Part shown: piece after piece, positions 33,920 to 46,850 of the stretch
Layout of the letters: the number at the start of each line of letters is the position of its first letter
Numbering within the stretch: the stretch's first letter is position 1
From: Eucommia ulmoides
Lineage: Eukaryota > Streptophyta > Magnoliopsida > Garryales > Eucommiaceae
Reading direction: 5' to 3'
NCBI GenBank assembly: GCA_016647705.1
Contig: CM028330.1
Span: forward strand, 46,342,397 to 46,406,396
DNA: 64,000 nt
The notes under the pieces: model-generated
The model's input: the letters and a program-made list of their open reading frames with translations, nothing else
What the model was told of the DNA's origin: nothing
The model's database searches: none
Translations under genes and position numbers: made by a program

Positions 33920-33996
<77 letters not shown>
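33920..33996. repeat. (AC)n(TA)n microsatellite
   Basis: About 25 AC dinucleotides are followed by about 14 TA dinucleotides. Confidence 0.97.
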
Positions 33997-34000
<4 letters not shown>

Positions 34001-35623
34001 TATTTTTTTAAAAAAAAATTGTATTCCTAAGGTAAAACAGCACTCATATTGATAAATTCTTGACAATCTGACTAGGATTACTCACTGCACAAAAAATTGA
34101 TCTTATATGCATTTATGTGTGTGATCATGTGCTTAGGATTATTTTAAAATTATCTTAATATGAATTTAACAATCTAAGGTAGCTAGCTAGAATCAGTTGA
34201 CTGACCTAAAATCTGTCAACTGATTGTACCTATTTTTTGAAAGATCGAAAAACTTGAAAAATAAGATGAAACCAACGACTATTTGATACAAAGACCACAG
34301 ATCTGTGTAATGAAGCAAAACGATTGGCTGATTAGAAAAATCGATCGACTGGTTAATACAGATTCACAGAAGATTTCATATGGTTAACTGGTTATAGGGA
34401 ATTGTCGACCAATTGAGGCCCAAAAACCTTGAGAAAGAACTTCAAACGCTCGACCGAATTCAAATTAGTTAACCGATCTGTGTTTATCTTTCGAGGCCAA
34501 GGATGGGGTCGAACAATTATTTATCGGAATACTTGATCCATATACCAATCAATCAAATGATAGTTTTCTTAGGGGGTTTTCCTTTGTTATAAATCCACAA
34601 ACAACATCTCTTAAGGGCATAACTTGATGTTACTTGTCTTAGTTAAGGTGTTGTTCCTTGCTTTCTCCTATAATGAAGGAGGAGAGGGCTTTCAATCTTG
34701 ATCTTCGTATTTGTTGGAAAAAATTCCTTTCTTTATCGGATCAAGACTGAAATTCTTCTTGATATTTTCAAATCAATTGAACATTTTATTAAGATCTTTT
34801 TACCTCAATTTTTCTGATTAAATATTTTTAAATTATTTTTTGGATGGTCTAAAATTATTTTAATTACTTATAGATATTTTCCATATTACAAATCAAGGGG
34901 TTTATCAAAAATGCATTTTGGTTCTTAAACTTTCCGATTCCATACATTTTTTTTTTGGTAAAACTTTCGTTCATATTCTTTTGGGTTGATCTTTGAAAGA
35001 TCTTGGGCATAAAATTGCACATTTTTTAATCTATATTCAGAGTCAAATTAGCTATTGAAACATGTCATATAGGTAGGAATCATGGAAGCAAATCTAGTAA
35101 GATTTGAACCAAAGTGGCCGTTAGAGCCTTCTCTTAATATTGCCTTTATTATAACCTGTGTTTTTCAAAGAAGTTTAAAAAGAAATATTGAGATCTTGAG
35201 AGATATTTTGAAAGAGTTTTGAGCTTCAAAGTTTGATTTTTTTTAAATAAAGAGAAAGAGATCAAAATAAAAAAGAGAGAAAAAAAGTGTACTGTAAAAA
35301 TCTATGAAAATTTTCTACATTCTTGAAGATTTCGATAAAAGTTTTTCCAAGAAAAAATCAATCAGATTCTAATCTTACATTGCAAATCATTCTACGACAA
35401 TTTTTGGTAAGATATTTCTGATTTAAGTATTAAATCTCCATATGATAGGCTAAAAACTATGCCTAATTGGTTTATCATTATCATTGAATCTTAAGCTTAT
35501 TTCAGAAATCAAATTGAAATTTGATAAAATCGTTTTATGAAGAAATCACTAATATTTATTATTAAAAATTATGTTTTGGCTTTAAAACTATTTGTTTTAT
35601 CTGGTATATGTGATTATGTATTC

Positions 35624-37710
35624 TGTTGGCCTAGTAGAATACTCAAGAGGGGGGGTAAATTGGGTAATTAAAAAATTTATCAGAATAAAATTTGAATAAA
35701 TCAAATAATTAATTTTAAGCTTAAATTAATTATTATCTTTATAACACAGTGGAATAATATGATCAATCTATGTGTACATCCAAATAACAAAAATAACAAA
35801 GTAGTAATGTAGCACACAAAAGATTTATACTGATTCACCAAGTTACTATTGGCTAATCCAGTCCCCCGAGCTCTATGGAGGTCGCACCCACTAAAACTAG
35901 GATTCCTTTAAAGGTAGGAACTAAACCCGTACACCGATTCTTTTACAAACTCAGAATCAACCTTTACAATATCCTTTTCTCAGGCTAAGGAAGAATATTT
36001 ACTTTTTACAGGTTAAAGAATAACCTAATTCTCTTTAACACTTAGGCACAAGAATCAAAACCTCTCAAAACACTCAAACTATCCTTTTCATAGGTAAGGA
36101 TAGAACCTTTACAAATCACTCACAACGCAATTCTTATCTATGAAGAATCACTATTTCAATCTCTTTACAAGAAGAGACTGAAACCCGACTACCCTTAATT
36201 AAATATCCCCAATGGTATTTAACCCGTCACAACTTACCAATACAAAAATTGATAAGAAGTAAATCTTACTGAGAGCTTCTATCACCCAAGATAAACACTA
36301 ACTCAATTAATATCCCAACTAATGATAGAAATACGTGAGATACAAAAATATGATTTCAATAAGATATAGGTAGCAAATTGGAGCACGTAATCAGATTCAA
36401 GAAATTGTTTGAAAAAAATATTTTCTTCAAAAATCAGAAATAATTTCTAAGATCAATTTCCAAATATTGAATAATAAACAAACAATAAGCAATATGGAAA
36501 GATCTCACCCGGAATCCACCGAAAGAAAATAGTATTGCAATGTAACTTCAAATCAGTAGCAACAATGATCAACAAATAATTTTCTTAGAAAAACTCACTC
36601 AATTCTCAATAAAATATCTCTTAGAAAAGCTTACTCAAATGGATAAATTCTGATTTCTCTTGATAATAGATAGATTCTCTCTCTTAGAATGATTAGTCCT
36701 AAATAAAATTCGCAGGTCTATTTAAAGGAAGATGTAATCAACCTTGTAACGGCTAGTTTACATGTATTATGACAAATAAAAGCTCTTATAGACCCCTTAT
36801 ATCATAAGGACTTCATTTAGGTTCAATTTCACTTAAAAACATCTTTCAAATCTCTCAATTAAACCCCCAAAGTATTTCCCAATCTCAATTAATAAGAATA
36901 AAATCTATTTCAAGTACTAAATTGAGAAATATTAATATTTAATGAACCATATTAATAGGATTTAATTAGTATATGAACCATATCTTAAATATAGATAATA
37001 TCCCCTAAATCTATCCCAAATCCCAACAAAAAATAGCTACTTTTGGATATAATCTCGGATTAAACAGTATCCTGAAACAGTGAGTTCGGTCGACTGCCCA
37101 GTTGATTGCCCAATTCAGGTTGTAGCCAAGCTATCGCCGCTGCGTGTATAGGTCGACCATCCGGTTGACTTGTAGATTCAGAGAGTTCTTCCTTCTTTCA
37201 CTGGTCGACTTATCAGTTGACCCCTTGATTCAGAGAGTTCAGCCTTCTTTCACCGGTCAACTCACCAGTTGACTGCTGTCACTGGATCTCTTCTTTGAAT
37301 ACGTTTTTAACTCATTTTCTTTTAAGATTTCGCCCCTTTAACCATTTTCTTCTCTTGATTAGGTCCACTAATATTTTTATATTCCATTTTAGTTATTCAA
37401 AATTATTTCTTCTTATTTCACATAGCAGAAAATAATTTAACTTAATCAAAACACACATAAAAGATAAAATACATTTTGTATCATGTGTGTGTTCCTAAAT
37501 GGGATATTAAGAGTTAAGATTCACCTGAGTTCTTTTCCCTAATTTCTTCAAACTCTTAATTCTTCATCATTATCTTGACATCTTTATTTAGCATCCATTT
37601 AATTTGACGTCTTCATTGTTGGAACTTTAAATCACTGAAACACTTCAATTAAACATTAGTTCCACCAAAACATCAATATTTAATTGTTCATCAAAATTTT
37701 AAGATCAACA
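35624..37710 (-). repeat. 3' LTR of SIRE-like fossil 1
   Basis: This is the direct repeat of 41,844-43,939. Shared landmarks include the G-run near the TGTTGG end, CCCCCGAGCTC, and a cluster of GTCGAC(T)/GTTGAC motifs around 37,085-37,275. A polypurine-like tract (on the minus strand) sits just right of it. Confidence 0.9.
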
Positions 37711-38025
37711 ATCTCTACCTTTTTTATGATGACAATTAACTTTGATGTTTTCTTTAAAATAAAATATAACAACACTTCCCCTAAATCCAAGGACGAGTTC
37801 TTTAACTCATTAAAGCATCATAATGAAGATTTCAATAATGCACAATTTAAAAAACACTCAATTAAGCACATTTTTTTTTTTTTTTTTTAAATTATTCTCA
37901 TCACTAACTTCTCCCTTTAAAAAAAATACTTGATTAAAACACAATTTTAGAATACTTCCCATTAATACAACAAACATCACTAATTTCTCTCCTTTTGTTA
38001 TTTTCAAAAACAAATTTAGGGAGAA

Positions 38026-38064
38026 GGGGGGGGGGGGGGGGGGGGGGGGGGGGAGGGGGGGGGG
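38026..38064. repeat. Poly-G tract, 39 nt with one A
   Basis: A nearly pure G run (C run on the minus strand) lies inside SIRE-like fossil 1, near the polypurine side. Such a length is unusual and prone to replication slippage and to sequencing or assembly error. Confidence 0.97.
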
Positions 38065-38506
38065 ACCCACACAAGTAACTCTAGGCATTCATATAATATT
38101 TTTGAAAGAATAAACCTAAAGTAATTAAATCCATATATATATAACTATTTTAAAAGCACATTGGATCAACTCATAAATTTAACTTTTAAAAATCAAAACT
38201 CATTTTAACAAATTAACTTTTAAGCACAAAACATTTATTAAGCACATAAATATCACAACAACTCAATTTTTGAAAGAAATTGAAAATCATGTAACACATC
38301 AAAACCATTTTCAACGAATACGATGTGGATCATCATTAGAGATAATAAATCTAACTAATTAGATCAAGTCTAGGTAATTCATCAAAATTTAAACACTAGT
38401 AGTCAAGGAAATCCAAATAACCTAGATTAACTATTACAGACCAAAAAATATAGTTGTGGATCTTATCTGAATAACAACACACCAACAAAATCTAATGAGG
38501 GCTCTG

Positions 38507-39646
38507 TCAAGAGAAATGGTAGTAAAGTCCAATCAGATTAGTGGCTGGCTGTTGCGGATATGGAACCCATGGCTGAATGATTGGTCTAGGAGTCATCTGC
38601 TGATGAAATGGTGTTGAAGGAACTGCTCCAGATAGCCCAACTCCAGATGGTCCTGCTCTTGATAGTCCTGCTGTAGTAGGTCCTCCAAAGGACTGCTGTG
38701 CTCCATACATAGGATGTCCAGCAAAATGTGGTTGAGCACTATATTGCTGTTGGTAGGTATGATGAGATGACTGCATATATTGAAACATCTGTTTTAGATT
38801 TTTCGTGATTTTTTCGAATCCAACTTCTATGTTTGTATTCATCTAGACCATTTTATTTTCTAGCCCAGTAATCCTCTCATCCATCAAATCCGCATGAATT
38901 CTCAAATCATCAATCTGATCATGAAGAAAGTCCATCTTCTGATCCATGCTTATCTCTCCTTCATTTTCTTCTTCCTCGTCTGCAGCCTGAACTCTCTGCC
39001 TTTTCTAAGTCCTCTTCTTCACCCATCTATTTCCTCTGAACTTATACCCCATCAACGAAGCATTCTGAACATTGATCCATCCTGGTGTGGTTGTCAAAAA
39101 CCTCTGCTCATTAGGATCAACTATTATTCCAAAGTTATCAAATATCTTCTGGAGTGCATCTGCATAGGGTAGTATTCCCGAGGGTTTGTGAACATGATGC
39201 CTCATATGGTCCATCATGATATGGGCTAAGTCCAACTTTCTCCCTTCCACAATTTCGTTCATCAAGTACAAATCAAAGTTATTCACATTAGCATGACTTC
39301 CCCCTCTAGGCACAATCGAATAGGTCAGCACTAAGTGAAGAAATCGATGCTCAATGGACAACGAACCTGCTTTGTCTTCCTCTAAATCAAAATTTTCCAT
39401 AATTGCCCTTCTATTGAAATTTATTGAAAGCCAATGAGGGGTATTATATGGAAATACATCTCCTTTAGGTATTCCCAAAATGTGGCTTAATAATACCGCA
39501 TCAAAACGAATTACTTTTTCTTTAACAAAAGATTTAATCTCAAGATTATTATAGGTCATATTGCTGTAAAACATCCGTACCCATATTGGCATCCACTCTT
39601 CTTTTTGATTGACAAACTCAATCCATCCCAAATTTCTAAAATACAC
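38507..39646 (-). pseudogene. Extra coding remnant of SIRE-like fossil 1
   Basis: A 213-codon stretch (39,005-39,646) has a globular composition (FVKEKVIRFDAVLLSHILGI, then a PHWLSINFNRRAIMENF region). It resembles the putative plant transposon protein domain often carried by non-autonomous LTR elements. A Gln/Pro/Gly-rich stretch (38,507-38,842) continues on the same strand. It is part of a fossil and not a host gene. Confidence 0.6.
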
Positions 39647-40377
39647 TTCAATATCAATGTTTTTTCTCTTTTAACTCAACAAAATCAGTGGGTTTGCAGC
39701 CTAACACCCTACGATTGACAAATTTATCATTGTATTTTCTCTCAACCTCTTCAATTTGAAAGAAAACATTGTCAAACTTAGCCCTATTTGCACGATTCTT
39801 GATTCTAGGCATTTTTTACACATCTAAAGCAACCAATCTAGAATGTATCAATGAACTAAAGCCAAACAACCAATTAATCCGAAAATAATCAAACAGACTA
39901 AGGCCAATCAATAAGAACAGCCGAAACCCTAGAATGGGAGAAGACCAACCTGTTTCGCGAGAGAGAACACGTTCAACACAAAAATTCGAGCCTTAGACTT
40001 ATTGATTTAACCAAAAAATCTTCAAATCTGAGCTGAAATGGATTGATTTTGTGTAATATAGGCTTGGACGAACTTGGGAGATGAAGGGTTTTGAGAGAAG
40101 AAGGGTTTTAGGGTTAGGATGAAATGAAATAAATAAGTCAGGTTTTTTATATCCCGACACGATCAGTCGACTGATTAACTCAGAGTGACTCTCGGTATTC
40201 CAACCTAAAATCTCCGATTGATTGATAAGTTGACTGCTCTCTTCTGTTTTGATCAATTTTGTGTATTTAAACCTAATTTGATCCTTTTAGCTTAAATTTT
40301 ACCTCTTATTTTGATCCACATATATTTTAAAAATATTTACTCACACACACACACGCACGCACATACATTTCAAGCGT

Positions 40378-41640
40378 CTAAATTTCAAAATGAATAGGCA
40401 CAGTCTCCCTTACAAAATTAATAAATTTAAACTTTAAATTTTTTGACATACCTGGATCATCTTTGGGAGCAAGTGGTATGTGTACCTTAGGTGGATTACT
40501 AATTTCTGATTTGACATCATTTGATTCCACCAATAATTGATTTTTTACCTTGATTTTCCTCGTCTTAGAAACAACAGTTCTTTGAGCTGATTCAATAAGA
40601 ACCTTTTTGCCTTTGTTTGGTGCTTCATGCTGCTTTGGCACAACTTTGTAGATGAATCTTTTCTTGTGTTGGTATTTTTCCATTTGTTGTGGGTATGCTT
40701 TGTCAGCTCTCATGTATTGAGCTTGTTGCTTATGTACTCTTGTATTTGACACGTGCTGATTCTTCTTATTAGATACATTGAACCTTGGTTCTCTCTTTGG
40801 CACGACATATTCATTGTATCTTCTTGTCTGGTTATATCTCCTTGTCCGCACGTGATATTTATTGTACTTTCTACTCTGTTTAAATCCCCTTGTTGGTACT
40901 TGGTATTCATTGTATTTTTGTGTGAATCTCTGATTTGTACCTGCACCAAATTTTTCTCTTTTTGGTAACTAGTTATTTCTAGATCCGACAGGGTAATCAT
41001 GCAATAAATAACAAGAGTTCTCATAATGTCCAAATTTACCACAATAAAAATACTTAATACTGCTAGTACACCTCTTCAAATAGTCATTGCTTCTTACCAG
41101 AGCATAATATTTTCTGCGATTTTGAGAAGCAGCTTTAGTAACTATTGGTTTTTCAAAACATTTAGTACTCTCAACATCCTTTAATTTATCCATTGCTGCT
41201 CTAAGCACCTTTTGAGTCTTCTCAAGTAACCATTCATTGGTACTAACATTTACCTGTAGACCAAAATTCTTTTTATGCATAAATTCAAGATCATTCATAA
41301 GAATTTGACACTCATTTTCAACATAATGGATTTTCAAATGAGCTCTATCAAGCTCACACCTTGTATTATCCAATTCAATACTCAAGATCTCATTCAAAGT
41401 TTCAAGATTTTTTCTTTTAAATTCATTATGTTGAAGATCATAAAAATCATTTTTCAAAACCTTAGTCTTATCCTCAAGAGACTCAACTTTATCATACAAC
41501 TTACTGATTTCAGATAAAGTATTTTTAAACTCAACAGTTTCAAAATATTTGTCCAAATTCTTTTTCTTGAGAGATTTGATAGTACGAAACTTCTTATTTT
41601 CAAGAGTTGCAATCTTTTACTCTAGTTTAAAATTCTCTTT
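40378..41640 (-). pseudogene. Gag-like remnant of SIRE-like fossil 1
   Basis: The remnant has a coiled-coil-rich region, then a zinc-knuckle-like motif (YCGKFGHYENSC, near 41,025-41,060), then a basic Arg/Gln/Tyr-rich tail. This order is typical of copia Gag in the SIRE lineage. The region is broken. Confidence 0.7.
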
Positions 41641-41843
41641 TCCAAAAACATAAGTAAGAGCAATAAGCGTCTCAATAACTTTATCTGTATTCTCATCATT
41701 ACAAATAATATCAGACTCATGATCAAAACAATGACTATTAGGAGAGACAGAGTTAATAGTAGCACTCATAATATCAGAATCAAAACAATCCATATGATCT
41801 TTGTTAGCTAATAAATTTGAGCTAAACCAGATCTGATGTCAAT

Positions 41844-43939
41844 TGTTGGCCCAGTAGAATACCCAAGAGGGGGAGGGGGGGGGTGAATTGGGTAATTAAA
41901 AAACTTATCAAAATAAAACTTGAATAAATCAAATAATTAATTTTAAGTCGAAATTAATTATTATCTTTATAACACAGCGGAATAATATGATCAATCTATG
42001 TGCACACCTAAATAGAAAAAATAACAAAGTATTAATACAGCACACAAAAGATTTATATTGGTTCACCAAGCTACTCTTGGCTAATCCAATCCCCCGAGCT
42101 CCACGGAGGTCGCACCCACTAAAACCAAGATTTCTTTAAAGGTAGGAATCAAACCCGCACACCAATTCTTTTACAGGCTCAAAATCAACCTTTGCAATAT
42201 CTTTTTTTCAAGCTAAGGAAGAATCTCTACTTTTTACAGGCTAAAGAATAACCTATTTCTTTTTAACATTAAGGCACAATAATCAAAACCTCTCTAAACA
42301 CTCCAACTATCATTTTCATAGGTAAGGATGGAACCTTTACAAATTACTCATAACAAAATTCTTATCTAGGAAGAATCACTACCTCAATCTCTTTATAAGA
42401 AGAGACTGAAACCCGATTACCCTTGATTAAATACCCCCAATGGTATTTAATCTGTCATTACTCACCAATACAAAAATTGATAAGAAGTAAATCTCACTTG
42501 GAGCTTCTACCACCTCAGATAAACACTAACTCAATTAATATCCCAACTAGTGATAGAAATACGTGAGATACAAAAATTTAGTTTCAACAAGATATGGGTA
42601 GCAAATTAGAGCACGTAATCAGATTCAAGAAATTATTTATAAAAAATATTTTCTTCAAAAATCAAAAATAATTTCTAAGATCAATTTCCAAATATAGAAT
42701 AATAAACAAACAATAAGCAATATGGAATGATCTCACCCGGAATCTACCGAAAAAAAATAGCATTACAATGTAACTTCAAAATCGGTAGTAGCAATAATCA
42801 ACAAATGATTCTCTTATAAAAGTTCACTCAATTCTCAATAAGATATTTCTTAGAAAAGCTTACTCAAATTGATAAATTTTGATTTCTCTTGATAATAGAT
42901 GGATTCTCTCTCTTAGAATGATTAGTTCTAAATAAAATTCACAGGTCTATTTAAAGAAATATGTAATCAACCTTATAATGGCTAGTTTACTTGTGTCATG
43001 ACAAATAAAAGCTCTTATAGACCTCTTATATCATAAGGACTTCATTTAGGTTTAATTCCACCAAAAAACATCTTTCAAATCTCTTAATTAAACCCCCAAA
43101 GTATTTCTCAATCTCAATTAATAAGAATAAAATCTATTTCAAGTACTAAATTGAGAAACATTAATATTTAATAAACCATATTAATAGAATTTAATTAGTT
43201 TATGAACTATATCTTAAATATAAATAATATCCCCTAAATCTCTCTCAAATACCAACAAAAAATGACTACTTTTGGATATAATCTCGAATAAAATAGTATC
43301 CTGAAACAGTGAGTTCGGTCGACTGCCTAGTTGATTGCCCAATTCAGGTTGTAGCCAACCTATCGTTGCTGCGTGCATAGGTCGACTGCCCGGTCGACTA
43401 GTAGATTCAGAGAGTTCTTCCTTCTTTCACCGGTCGACCTATTAGTCGACTCCTTGATTTAGAGAGTTCAGCCTTCTTTTACTGATCAATTCACCAGTTG
43501 ACTGTTGTCACTGGATCTTTTCTCTGAATACGTTTTTAACTCATTTTCTTTTACAATTTCGCCCCTTTAACCTTTTTCTTCTCTTGATTAGCTCCACTAA
43601 TATTCTTATATTTCATTTTAGTCATTCAAAATTATTTCTTCTTATTTCACATAAGAGCAAATAATTTAACTTAATCAAAACACATATAAAAGATAAAATA
43701 CATTTTGCGCTATGTGTGTGTTCCTAAATGGGATATTAAGAGTTAAGATTCACCTGAGTCGTTTTTCCTAATTTCTTCAAACTCTAAATTCTTTTTCATC
43801 ATCTTGACATCTTCATTTAGCATCCATTTAATTTGACGTCTTCATTATTGAAACTTTAAATCACTGAAACACTTCAATTAAACATTAGTTCCACTAAATC
43901 ATAAATACTTAATTGTTCATCGAAATCTTAAGATCAACA
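41844..43939 (-). repeat. 5' LTR of SIRE-like fossil 1
   Basis: This is the direct repeat of 35,624-37,710. It is next to the primer-binding-like sequence at its left edge, which sets the minus orientation. Confidence 0.9.
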
Positions 43940-44476
43940 AACTCCATTTTGATTAAATCAAGATTTATAAATTCACGAATACTGGCAACTATATTTTGAA
44001 TCGTGAACACTTCTATCACCTAGTTCGAGCTATCAATTGAGGCTATCATTATAGGTGTTCATAGAAGCTCTTCATTTGTGGGAAAATAAAGATTTTTTTT
44101 CTTCGTATTCGTGTGAGGTTGTAGCTTAGACATAAGTATAATTGGTTTGGGTGAGACTGTAATTGAGTATAAAGGAAAGTTACTCAATGGGAATTGTGCG
44201 GGTTTGATCTCATTAGGAAAGCGAATCAGAAGGGTTTAGCAGATTGAAATCTCTGCGAGAGCTTAGGGGAATAGACGTATGGAAGAGTAGTTTGCCGAAC
44301 AACTATGAAATATCTGGTGTCACTTGTTTCTATCCCTATCTATTTATGTATGCTTAGTTTAAATGCTTCTGCAATTAATCAAGATTAAATCAACTAGGCT
44401 TAATTAATTTGATTAAAAAATTTAGAACTACCCAATTTAACCACCTTCTTAGGTAGACTTTTGGACCAACAATTGG

Positions 44477-45779
44477 TACTAGAGCTAAATTAGCTGATTA
44501 GGTTTAATATCCTAGCTATAAAGATCACATGGTACACATTATGGATGATTTCTTGTGTATTATTGCAAATAACTATGTATTTTCTTCTTGTTTTGATATG
44601 CCAAATAATTTGTGTTCCGTTAATGGATAGTGAAGAAAAAAATTGTTCATCAGTCAATTTAAAAACTAATTGCCATACTACTTTCTCTTGAAATCTCACA
44701 TGCACATATTTTTTTGTCTATCTAGCTATTTGTTTCCTTGAACCTTCCTGTACTCATTGCTTTGATTATACCAATGACGTCTTCCAAGCTGTTTAATTTG
44801 GATCTATATTAGTTGCTCGATTTCACGGCTCTCGCAAAATACTGATCTAATCCCGCAGAAGAGAGATTAAGCACAACCTTTGAATATGATTCTTAAGCTG
44901 GAGTAGGTGGTCATTTTTTTTTTTTTTTTATTTTATTTTATAAAATCCTCTTTGATTCACTTAGATGTTAGGCACAATGATAAGTTATGAGTCAATGGGA
45001 GAGAGCTTCTTCTACTTAGTACTTTAGGTGATAAAGGTGTGATATACAAGTTCTCTAAAATCACACAGGACCTAGAGGGTTAGGATTTGTTTACACAGGC
45101 AAAGGACAGTCCTGAAATCCTAACTTTCCATAACTTAAAAATTCCTAAAATGAAATAAAACTAAGGGAATAATCATGTCATTTTTATCAAGGTAGCGAGC
45201 TACTGTCCAGACATTTCGATTTGTTCTCAAAGTTCCAAACAATAGACTAGGCATCTAAACGGTTGTGTAGGTCGTCCAAATGTGTGGCCTTTTGCCTATA
45301 AAATGTCCAGACGTTCGAAGGGATCATATGGATGCTGTATGTGTCCTAAATTTCAAAAACCCATTTTTTTTTTACCAATTTTATCTTTGAAAAATATGTT
45401 GGGTTTGTGTAAGTGCTATTGTGTGTGTCCATTAATGCACGTACCTAGTCAGGATTTGCCAGAATGCTTGAAGATATTCTTTGAATGCATCGACAGTTTA
45501 TTCTTCAATCTTAGACAGTAGAGGACCCACTAATACCTCACAAATAATTGCACAAATAAAATACAATTTGATATGTCACCGAATTATATTGGAACAAAAA
45601 TTAGGGTCCTAACACTCATTGGAATATATAATGTTTGGGTTAACGCACCTCAGATTTCCATAGCGGAAGAAGTAGAGAATCGGGAAGAAGATAAAAACAA
45701 GTTTCATCCCTTCCTCTCTAAGTCGTCCAAATCTATTCATTTTGAAAATGGTTTTTCAAGGGCATTTCTAGGCACCGAT
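44477..45779. other. Unassigned repetitive DNA
   Basis: CCAGAC(A/G)TTCGA-like motifs recur at about 45,207 and 45,308, as seen in some plant LTRs. No gene or clear element border was recognised. Confidence 0.35.
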
Positions 45780-46655
45780 TTTGAAAAACTTATTGGGCCG
45801 ATTTTTTGTTAAAAACGGGGTTGCCACCTAACATGGGGTTGAATGGTATGCTAGGTCACTGGGATTTTGGAAATTTATATTTCATTTTGAAATGGCCTAT
45901 GTTTTGACTTCCATAGGTCAATATACCAGAGATATTTTCTATGTTCGGGAGTCGGTTATGCTCGGGGAAGGTGTTAGAAACTCTAAGACACTTGTCTGAA
46001 GACGGTACCTCAGTATAAATAGATATTCATTGTTAAACACCATCCAAGCAGGTTTCTGTAATTTATTTAAACAAAATAATTCCCCTTTTTAATTTATTTA
46101 TTTATTTATTTATTTTATGTATTTTTTACATGATTTAATGAAAAACAGGTAAATACTACAACTACTACTAGTTAGCGACACCCAATAACAATTTATATAC
46201 AGACATATATGTAAATATGCATTCTATACTAAATGAAATGTAAATTAAAACTAAGTTGTTTGGATATGTGACCGAACCCGCACGTGGTTTGCCTACGTAT
46301 CTCAGATCATTAAGTATTAGGTCATCACGTAGTTCATTCTGATTAGGGTAAAGGGAATGGTTTATTGTTAAAGGTATGACTGAACCCTTATAGGTTACCT
46401 ACATACTTTGGGTAGTTATCAAAGATCAGGTCAGACGTAGTTCATTCTTGTCTTGCTGAAAATTGGATTCATTATTAGAGGTGTGACCAAACCCTTATGG
46501 GCTGCCTACGTACTTTGGGTGGTTACCAAAGATCAGGTCGAATGTAGTTCAGTCTTGTTACGTTTGAAAAACCTGGGTTGGTTTAGTTTAAGGCTGAGTT
46601 AGTTTTAGTTAAAGACTAGTTTGTTTAGTTTGTTTTGGTTGATTATTAGTTGTTT

Positions 46656-46850
46656 TGGTTGTGAACAACCTGAATCACAACCTTAATTAGCTATCATTAA
46701 TAGTTTTTAGAGTTGTAAACAACCTAAATAACAACCCTAATTAGGTTTATTAATAGTTTTTAGAGTTGTGAAGAACCTGAATCACAACTCTAATTAGGTT
46801 TATTAACAATTTTTCAAGTTGTGAACAACCTGAATCACAAACCTAATATA
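46656..46850. repeat. Four tandem 60-bp units in the Ogre-like LTR
   Basis: The unit is GTTGTGAACAACCTGAATCA, then CAAC(C/T)(C/T)TAATTAG, then a TTAATAGTTTTTAGA stretch. There are four diverged copies in tandem. Confidence 0.9.

Larger units (their letters stand above)
35624..43939 (-). mobile_element. SIRE-like Ty1/copia fossil 1 (minus orientation)
   Basis: Two long direct LTRs (about 2.09 kb each) begin TGTTGATCTT and end CCAACA when read on the minus strand. The sequence next to the 5' LTR (about 41,825-41,843) resembles the tRNA-iMet primer site. The interior is only 4.1 kb: gag-like sequence with a zinc-knuckle-like CGKFGH motif, and a second coding remnant of the plant-transposon-protein type. 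No reverse transcriptase or integrase was recognised. It is broken. By eye the LTRs differ by roughly 8 percent, suggesting an age of a few million years at usual plant rates. Confidence 0.85.
33734..44476 (+). mobile_element. Older copia-like LTR fossil, split by a later element
   Basis: The two flanks of the SIRE-like element, 33,734-35,623 and 43,940-44,470, appear to be parts of one plus-oriented LTR. The right part ends in CCAACA followed by ATTGGTACTAGAGC, which resembles a tRNA-iMet primer-binding site. The left part carries GTCAACTGATTG/GTCGACTGG-type repeats like those in the SIRE-like LTRs. The left border is uncertain. It is broken, and older than the element inside it. Confidence 0.45.

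Noticed and set aside
40753-40968. 71-codon plus-strand open frame
   Set aside because: It is antisense to the gag-like remnant of SIRE-like fossil 1.
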